Shown here: positions 56,110 through 64,000 of the stretch, piece after piece
Position numbering within the stretch: the stretch's first letter is position 1
How the letters are laid out: each line of letters opens with the position of its first letter
Assembly: GCF_015706575.1 (NCBI RefSeq)
Contig: NW_024037055.1
Coordinates: 12,810,262 to 12,874,261, forward strand
DNA: 64,000 nt
Reading direction: 5' to 3'
Source: Patiria miniata
Lineage: Eukaryota; Echinodermata; Asteroidea; Valvatida; Asterinidae
Notes under the pieces: generated by a model
What the model saw: the letters and a program-made list of their open reading frames with translations, nothing else
Databases searched by the model: none
Told to the model about the DNA's origin: nothing
Made by a program: the position numbers and the translations under genes

Positions 56110-57255
56110 AGATTGGATCTTGTGCTGCTTTACATTGGCCTCATCTAGAGTTACGTTACTGCAACAGAATGAAATTATTTTGTTACATGTAAATGTACAT
56201 GTACCGGTAATACACTCACAATTAAAGGTATAGTCCATCATTTGTAATTTGTGCATTTTGTTTGTTTGAAGCAACAAATGTGCTCAAAATCTAAAGGAGG
56301 GTGCGGAACAACTAACCTGATGAAGTTTTGGCTCAACTTCAGCTTTATGTTCCGAGAAAAACAGCATTCTAGGATCTCAATTTCAATCAAAAGTTGCTGA
56401 ATCATGTTTTTAATTTGGCCTGAATTCTGCGTCCGAGACACGTTCTCATTGAGCCGATTGCAGCTACACGATGTCGCGCACTGATCTGATGAATTATAGC
56501 AACTGCGCGCTTCGCCGGATAACAAAATGACCTACTAATTTAAATTTCCTACGGTGCATCTTAAGGGCACAGTTGGAATGGCCTTGCCAGCTTGCCAGAA
56601 AGATTAATTTCACAGGGAGTTTAGTCCCCTTATCTTTCAACCAAGTATGTTTTTCAACAATAATTACGCCAGTTACTTTTTTGGATAGCTGCAAATGATG
56701 GACTCTGGCTTTAAGCATTAACCCTCCTAGTCTTCTGTACTTCGGCTGATACAGTACATGCAGTTATCACCCCTACTTCAAATTCATTGGAGGTAATCTT
56801 CTGTGGGTTTGGATAACACTTCAAATCCCAGCACAAGTGTTTCGTGTGCTTAATCTTAAGTAGGGCAAGAATGTAGATTCAGACACACTTCACTGCTCTC
56901 CACTCAGTGTTTTTGACTCTTCACATCACTTGAAACTGACCTGCAGGGTTCTAAAGTGTTTTTTATATTGCTCTGAATATTGACTTCCCACAAGGAGGGT
57001 AATTCCCTAATAACATGAATGTGCTTAAGTCCCTTTTTTGGCACTAACAATTGTCCTCATATTTGATTTGATTGAAGATAATGCACATGCATCACACCAC
57101 TCTGGTCATCCATCAGTTGACATATCAGAGAATCCACCAAGTACATCACAGCAACCACCAACACGGCATGTGGCCTCAGGTGCACAAGGTAATTATCAAT
57201 GAACTAATGTACCAACTCCAAACCAGATGTAAAATGTATTCATTCTTTGCAGACT
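56110..57255 (+). repeat. Paralogous segment A at NLR2
   Basis: Counterpart of 11270-11950, with a repeat R copy (56225-56715, reverse) inserted. The exon within it is nearly identical to that of NLR1 while the intron is diverged. Confidence 0.85.
57078..57188 (+). CDS. NLR2 exon, Pro/Ser/His-rich linker (paralog of NLR1 exon 2)
   Basis: Phase 1-1 exon of 111 nt, acceptor TTGATTGAAG, donor CACAAG|GTAATT. It is identical to 11796-11906 except for one base, which changes an Asp codon (GAT) to Asn (AAT) at the second codon. Surrounding intron sequence is homologous but much more diverged. It splices in frame to the NACHT exon at 60296 (G|GA gives Gly). Confidence 0.72.
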
Positions 57256-57474
57256 AGTCCACTTTTTTTTTGTTAATGTACATTATTAAAAGCACATCAT
57301 CTTTTTGCTTCCCATGAGTATGAAAAATTAAGACTTGTTTCATAAAAATAAATGTACCATCTGTCATATTTAGACCAATCCATTTAGCCCTGCCCCATTG
57401 TGTTCTGACCAAGCATGTATATGCGTGCAGACGCATACATGCTCGCAGCTGTAACATGTAGTGTGGCATTGGAG

Positions 57475-60035
57475 AGGAGCACATTAATTGCCTCCGTGCA
57501 CAGTGGGCGGGGCTTACTGGATCCAACATGCGAGCAGACGCGTATGACGTGCACAGCTGGAACATGCAGCGTGGCATTAGAGAGGAGCACATGTTAATTG
57601 CCTCCGTGCACAGTGGGTGGGGCTTACTGGATCCAACATGCGTGCAGACATATATGATGTGCACAGCTGTAACATGCAGTGTGGCAATGGAGAGGAGCAC
57701 ATGTTAACTGCCTACGTGCACAGTGGGTGGGGCTTACTGGATCCAACATGCGTGCAGAGCGGGGTGTGACGTGCACAGCTGTAACATGCAGTGTGGCATT
57801 GGAGAGGAGCACATGTTAACTGCCTACGTGCACAGTAGGCGGGGCTTACTGGATCCAACATGCGTGCAGAGGCGTGTGACGTGCACAGCTGTAACATGCA
57901 GTGTGGCATTGGAGAGGAGCACATGTTAATTGCCTACCCTTACCAAACTTGACTGCAGTCATTATAAGCATTCCTTTCGCATGCATTTTAACATGCGAAT
58001 GCTATGAGAACTGCCATTTGAAAACATTCACAAAAAGCCATATATATACTTTCCTAAAGCATTTTTCACAGCATTCCTTGAAGATATAGCATTCCGATAG
58101 CAGTTTATAGCATGTCAGAAGCCTGAATTATGTAAATGAGCTATCATTCGAATGCTATCGAGAATGCTATTTAGGCATGCGAACATGAATGCCATAACAG
58201 CATTCACATGCTATGAGAATAGCATTTGCATGCTATTCGCATGCTATGATGAATGCTTTTAGCTTGTGCATGCTATGAAGAATGCTTTGTGAATGCTATC
58301 ATGACTGCTATCGTGACATGGACACAGGCATCCTACAACATACATTTTCAATGTCACAATTTATGCCAAAAATTACTTGTGTTATAAGCTTTAATAATTT
58401 CCTGTATTAAACCATATTTAACCCCTTAAGGATGGGGTGTAATGGGGACATTCTTCCACACATAGAGCAAGTGGCCCGCATGACTGCACAGCCTTTGTGT
58501 GGTAGCGGGACTGCACAAAAGCAGCAGCTGTGGAACTACCCACTAGCTGTGTGCCACAGCATACCACAGCTGGCAACTGCATTCCAATGAGGATTAGCGG
58601 CCGCGGCCATGACCGCTTTCAGTACGCATGGGGTTAACACAGCTAACACCATTTTGAAATTTAATAGTCCTATGTGCATGGACTGTGATCAAAATATATC
58701 AATTAAAAAATTGTTATTTAAGACTTTATCATTCTTCCGACTGTACAAACATTGGGACACTCTTTGTCTAACATTATAATTGTCATGCTTAATGGCCAGA
58801 AATTTGATGCAACAATTTTTTGCTTAATTCGAATTATCTTTGAAGCAACAAGTTGTCACTTTTATGCCAATTGGCATCACAATTTAAAAACAATTATCAT
58901 TCCAAATCCAGCTGATTCAAAAATTCAATCACGTAGGAAGGAATATATGTTTAATACTTCACATCTTAACACCACTAACAAAAACATGCTCAAAGCCAAA
59001 ATAAAATCGTCTTCAAGCCAAATATTGAATACCCACCATGTCATAGACACATTATTGGTACTCGTAGTGCAAAACTGTATACAAACAGTTTGTGAGTGTG
59101 CTCAGTGCATACACGTGTATGGAGGCCTCCATATTGGTTCAACTGTTGCTTTTAAGTTGTCGATTCCAAAGACTGTAGTCCATTCAGCCAATCATCCAGT
59201 GTATTTGTCATGTACAGGTTGAGTGCATGCATGTGAACATGAAATTATGTCCACAAGCATTCATTCCACAGGTTAATGTCCATTTTTCTACAATTTCTTG
59301 CAAGACTATAATTATGTGCATCCTACTGTGTTGATAATATTCAACTGACAGCAGTTTTCAAATTTCCCACATTAATTGACCCTTAATCTGTGGAATGCAA
59401 GGTCATCACTGTGTCATGTGACTTGCAGTCCCTGATTTGATAGGCTTATATATTGGAATGCTGTTTGCAGGCTATGCTTAGCCACGGAATGCTATACTTT
59501 AAAATTATTTTACAATCGACTGCTAAATTGGAATGCTGTACTCAATTTGCAGTCCTCCCACTTTCACTTGCATGCTATGTGGAATGCTTTGAAGCTCGCA
59601 TGCTATTTGGAATGCTATTTTCATTCCGCATGCTATCGAGAATGCTATATGGACTGTTAAAGTTAGCAGTCATCAAGTCATCATCATATGTGAATGCTAT
59701 GTGAATGCTATATTAACATGCACATGCTGTTGGAATGCTATTGAACTGCTATGCGCATGCTATTATAGCAGTCTAGTTCATATACGTGCACAGTGGGCGG
59801 CGCTTACTGGATCCAACATGTGTGCAGAGGCGTATGACGTGCACAGCTGAAACATGCAGTGTGGCATATTTGAGAGGAGCACATGTTAATTGCCTACATG
59901 CACAGTGGGTGGGGCTTACTGGATCCAACATGCGTGCAGACACGTATGCTGTGCACAGCTGTAACATGCTGTGTGGCGTTGGCGAGGAGCACATGTTAAT
60001 TGCTTACGTGCACAGTGGGTGGGGCTTACTGGATC
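57475..60035. repeat. ~110-bp tandem repeat, split by an inserted element
   Basis: Units carry GTGCACAGTGGGTGGGGCTT, ACTGGATCCAACATGCGTGC, GTGCACAGCTGTAACATGCA and GAGGAGCACATGTTAATTGCC. Starts near 57501, 57611, 57721, 57833, then 59791, 59903 and 60013. An insertion (57937-59785) separates the two blocks. Confidence 0.85.
57937..59785. mobile_element. Element rich in GCATGCTAT / GAATGCTAT repeats
   Basis: Inserted inside the 110-bp array. Subterminal zones (57960-58310 and 59450-59780) consist of degenerate 9-11-bp GAATGCTAT/GCATGCTAT units; TTGACTGCAGTCATTATAAG at the left loosely mirrors CTATTATAGCAGTCTAG at the right. The central 58330-59440 has no recognisable transposase. Confidence 0.6.
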
Positions 60036-60295
60036 GGTCTATTGCAGAGCTTTTGCAACACTTGTTGTGTGAGTGACTAAGATTCATGCATCATTGAGCA
60101 GGAGGTTATTTCAATCCTGTCACATTTTTTCCTCCCACACTCACAAAGCAACAAGCTTTTAGTGCTTTAATTTTTGCATACAATGAACCAATATTTCAGC
60201 TCAAAATGGTACTTTTTACAGACAAGGAGCCAATTTATTGCTTGGATGCCAAAATGCATTGCATGATTAAGTCATTGCTCATTTCAATATTGTAG

Positions 60296-63200
60296 GACGC
60301 AGCGCCCCCAAAAAGATGAAGCTTGACAGTCCCGCCCAAGATGCTGCTGATTGCTGTGAAGGTGAACTGAAGTCATACTACAGGAGGAAAGGTAGCTTTG
60401 TAAAATTGATTCCATGGGAGGGTGATGACAGGAAACACATTACGGAAATCTACACAAAGTTGCAGTTAATACTTGGTAAGGACAAAGTGAAGAAGCTGGC
60501 ATCATATGATGATATATTACAACTTGAGACAGAAGAGGGAGATCTGATCCTTATAGCTGTTTTAACTGGGGAGGCTGGTAGAGGAAAAACCACACTTTTT
60601 AAGAAAATGGCATATGATTGGGCAGTTGGTTCTAGTCAGGTACTACAGAAGTATAAACTTGTCTTCCTGTTGCAAATGCACGCACTGGAGCAGAGTTCAG
60701 ATCTTGTTGACGCAGTTTTTGACCAACTCTTGGCTAAAGAAAGTATTGATAGAGGTGTCCTGGACATGTTTATCAAGAAGAGTCCTGGAAAAGTCCTTGT
60801 TTTACTAGATGGCTTTGATGAGCTCATGACCACCACCTTGTGTGAATCCTCATTTGGTTCCATCCTGGAGATCCTTAATGGAAAGACGTTGAGGGGTTGT
60901 ACTGTACTTGTAAGCACCCGCCCCTCACACTTTCACAGACTTATTTCAGAGGAACTGGTTCAGGAACCATTCACACATGTCAAGGTCCTGGGTTTCAGTA
61001 AAGACGATGTCACTGAGTATGTTACTAATTTTTTCACTAGTGAACCTGACAAGGCCAAGGGGCTTCTTGAAAAGATTGAATCGTCACACCTTCTGTCTAG
61101 TTTATCTGAAAGTCCAATGCTTGTTCTTTTGATGTGTGTACTATGGAGAGAAGATTGCACACTCCCAGAAACAATGTCACGTCTGTATCATGATGGATTT
61201 TCATATATCTTCCAAAGAAAAGGATTGGACTCGCAAGATGAAGTAGCAAAAGTTGTGATTGAAATTGGCAAAGTTGCACTGCATGGTCTTCTTTTTCGAC
61301 ATCAGTCACTCTCTTTCAAAGAAAGTGACTTTGAGCCGAGTGTGCTTGAGCTGGCTCTGAAGGCAGGTATTCTGACCAGACAGAGAGTGCGCAAGAGACT
61401 GCAGAGTCACAACTGTATTCAGTTTATTCACAAGACATTCCAGGAATTCTCTGCTGCTGCTTACTTGCAAAGCTTGTTAGAAACAGACCCAAAGGAATTT
61501 CAGAAGATTTTGAATAAAATTGTGACAAAGGGTGCAAGGAGGTTTGAGTATCTTCTGCGCTTTTGTTGTGGTGACAATGAGGCATGTACGTATGAGATTC
61601 TGAAGGTATTTCAGGTGAGGTGTGGGGAGGAGTTGTCATTCAAATCAAAGATGGGTCAGTTGGCACTTCATTGTTACTTTGAAGGTCAATCCAAACGTTT
61701 GCCTCCAGAGGAATTCATACATTCATTCATATCAGATGAATTTTGCATTCCTGGTCTTCACAATAACAGGGATAGTCTGAACTCAGTCATATACTTTTTG
61801 AAATGTGTTGCTGAACAGACAAAAGACAGTGGCAACAAATACCTTGCTAATGTACATACATTGCATATACACCATTGTAGATGGACATGGTTTATTGAGG
61901 AGTTAGCTGTTACCATGTGTGCAATGACAAATCTTCTTCTTGTAGATTTCAAGAACAATGCAGATACTGGTAAGTTGCTCAGGCATCTACCCAACTTGGT
62001 ACCTAAATTGGATCTTTCTGGTAATAACCTGGGTGGTACAGCAGCATTGTGGTGCATGCATTTGAAGCAGTTGAAGTCTCTTACAAAGCTGGGCTTGGGT
62101 AACTGCTCATTGAATGGACAGGACATCAAACATGTTGCTGAGTCACTCAGGGATCTACCCAACTTGGTTGAATTGAATCTTTCTTATAATGACCTGGGTG
62201 GTACAGCAGCATTATGGTGCATGCATTTGAAGCAGTTGAAGTCCCTTACAAAGCTGGCCTTGGTTCACTGCTCATTGATTGGACAGGACATCAAACAAAT
62301 TGCTGAATCACTCAGGGATCTACCCAACTTGGTTGAATTGAATCTTGCTCATAATAAGCTGTGTGGTACAGCAGCATTGTGGTGCATGCATTTGAAGCAG
62401 TTGAAGTCCCTTACAAAGCTGAGCTTGGTTTACTGCTCATTGAATGGACATCACATCAACCATGTTGCTGAATCACTCAGGGATCTACCCAACTTGGGTG
62501 AATTGAATCTTTCTGGTAATAACCTGGGTGGTACAGCAGCATTATGGTGCATGCATTTGAAGCAGTTGAAGTCCCTTACAAAGCTGAGCTTGGTTTACTG
62601 CTCATTGAATGGACATCACATCAAACATGTTGCTGAGTCACTCAGGGATCTACCCAACTTGGGTGAATTGAATCTTTCTGGTAATAACCTGGGTGGTACA
62701 GCAGCATTATGGTGCATGCATCTAAACCAGTTGAAGTCCCTCAGAAAGCTGGACTTGGGTGGCTGCTCATTGAATGGACAGGACATCAAACATGTTGCTG
62801 AGTCACTCAGGGATCTACCCAACTTGGTTGAATTGGATCTTTCTCGTATTAAACTTGGTGGTACAGCAGCATTATGGTGCATGCATTTGAAGCAGTTGAA
62901 GTCCCTCACAAAGCTGGACTTGTTTGATTGCTCATTGAATGGACAGGACATCAAACATGTTGCTGAGTCACTCAGGGATCTACCCAACTTGGTTGAATTG
63001 GATCTTGCTCATAATAACCTGGGTGGTACAGCAGCATTATGGTGCATGCATCTTAACCAGTTGAAGTCCCTCAGAAAGCTGGACTTGGGTGGCTGCTCAT
63101 TGAATGGACAGGACATCAAACATGTTGCTGAGTCACTCAGGGATCTACCCAACTTGGTTGAATTGGATCTTTCTCGTATTAAACTTGGTGGTACAGCAGC

Positions 63201-63342
63201 ATTGTGGTGCATGGAGGTAAAGCAGCTGCTGCACCTTCAGAGGCTGGGCCTCAGCACCTGTCAACTGACAGAGGAAGACAAGAACCATATTGATGAGTCA
63301 CTCAGTGACCTGAAGAAGAATGGATTAGTCATTAGGACATAA
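60296..63342 (+). CDS. NLR2 NACHT-LRR exon
   Basis: Paralog of the NLR1 main exon. The acceptor is AATATTGTAG ending at 60295, entry is phase 1 and the stop is TAA at 63340. From the internal Met at 60316 (1008 residues): pre-NACHT segment with YYRRKGSFVKLIPW; Walker A GEAGRGKT (85-92); Walker B LVLLDGFDEL (161-170); GCTVLVSTRPSH sensor region; the FIHKTFQEFSAAAYL signature; then about eight 57-residue double-LRR units with the N-N-L-G-G-T-A-A-L-W-C-M-H-L pattern. It has two more units than NLR1, and some neighbouring units are near-identical, indicating recent unit duplication. All catalytic motifs are intact. Likely a cytoplasmic immune sensor; ligand unknown. Confidence 0.95.
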
Positions 63343-63344
63343 AT

Positions 63345-63445
63345 TTCACTGATTTAAATCACGATTTAAATCATACAATTTTGTTTAAAACATCACTGAT
63401 TTAAATCGTATGATTTGTTTTTTAAATCACTGATTTAAATCATTT
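63345..63445. repeat. GATTTAAATC short repeats 3' of NLR2
   Basis: Six or so copies of the palindrome GATTTAAATC or a variant directly after the NLR2 stop. NLR1 has a single copy at the equivalent place (17850-17862), so it expanded after duplication or shrank there. Confidence 0.75.
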
Positions 63446-63682
63446 TTTAACAATCTTATTTTTGGCAAAGTAAATTGACCGAGGGTCATTTTAATCATTT
63501 AAATCAACTGATTCCACTTACATGTAGTTACAAAGAGTAAGATATTGTTATCACATTCAAACACCCCTACTTCATCAGCATCGACTCAACTTACATGTTG
63601 GTTTTGCATAATACCCAAAATCATTGTTTTGATTAAAGTCAAGATCTGAGTTAAAAAGTTTTTCTTCAAAGTTTGAATTTTA

Positions 63683-64000
63683 AAGGGAAGATACAACATT
63701 GCAAACATCAAAAAAACGAATGATCAAATTATCACAAAATACCTTACTGGATTGTGAGGGAATGACAGTCTAAAGTATCCTGTAAAATCGTGTCTCCTGG
63801 TGTGCTGACATTTTCAAGAAAATTTGTATTTTTCCAACGCTGGTTTTAATTGGCCGAGCAGCGTTGGAGAAAACTAGCTTTCTTTAAAAAACTGCTCAGA
63901 ATTTTTCATAACAGTTGTTTGCATTTTCTTTACAATTGATTACACACCTGTGAAGGGGTACAAGCCTGCCAGACTGATTCGCTGACCTTACATTTCCCTA
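63683..64000 (+). mobile_element. Element F copy 3' of NLR2 (runs off the window)
   Basis: Begins TTTAAAGGGAAGATACAACA, the F terminus, and continues with GTGTGCTGACATTTTCAAGA and GATTACACACCTGTGAAGGG. Same orientation relative to the NLR as the copy after NLR1. Confidence 0.7.

Overview
The window is nuclear DNA from an animal, most likely a marine invertebrate deuterostome (amphioxus, hemichordate or echinoderm type). I cannot fix the species. The reasons are: spliced genes with GT/AG introns; two NACHT-LRR receptors of the type expanded in such genomes; a histone H1 relic that keeps an animal histone 3' stem-loop; a Penelope-like retroelement relic; tRNA-derived repeats; and a very high density of short inverted-repeat DNA transposons. 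There are no operons and nothing prokaryotic.

Gene content is low. Two paralogous NLR (NACHT plus leucine-rich repeat) genes lie on the + strand. NLR1 can be modelled as four exons (10171-10303, 11796-11906, 12871-12978, 15113-17835; 1024 codons). NLR2 can be modelled as a long tandem-repeat exon (ending 47787) plus 53549-53671, 57078-57188 and 60296-63342. Every junction in both models is phase 1, and the small exons keep their frame between paralogs, so they are very probably real. The small exons encode Pro/Gln-rich linkers and a Gly/Ile/Val/Asn-rich segment loosely resembling amyloid signalling (RHIM-like) motifs. The large exons encode a NACHT ATPase with intact Walker A and B motifs, a winged-helix-like tail and 57-residue double-LRR units (about six in NLR1, eight in NLR2). 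They look like intracellular immune receptors. The order of the two small exons is swapped between the loci, and a transposon with matching right-hand junctions lies at the breakpoint.

Layout: 1-9.4 kb, nested DNA transposons, a 20-bp minisatellite and a 741-bp element with a 9-bp target duplication. 9.4-10.1 kb, tandem tRNA-derived repeat. 10.2-17.8 kb, NLR1. 17.8-23 kb, transposon ends and a minus-strand LINE 3' relic. 23.5-27.5 kb, a higher-order repeat with long G-runs. 27.5-29.8 kb, hAT-like element, telomere-like motifs inside inverted repeats, and the histone H1 pseudogene. 30-45 kb, sparse sequence with foldback and TIR elements. 45.2-63.3 kb, the NLR2 locus, enlarged by insertions, several of which can be confirmed against an empty site at NLR1. 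63.3-64 kb, NLR2 3' flank.

No sequence search was possible. Family assignments rest on visible motifs, target duplications and comparisons within the window.
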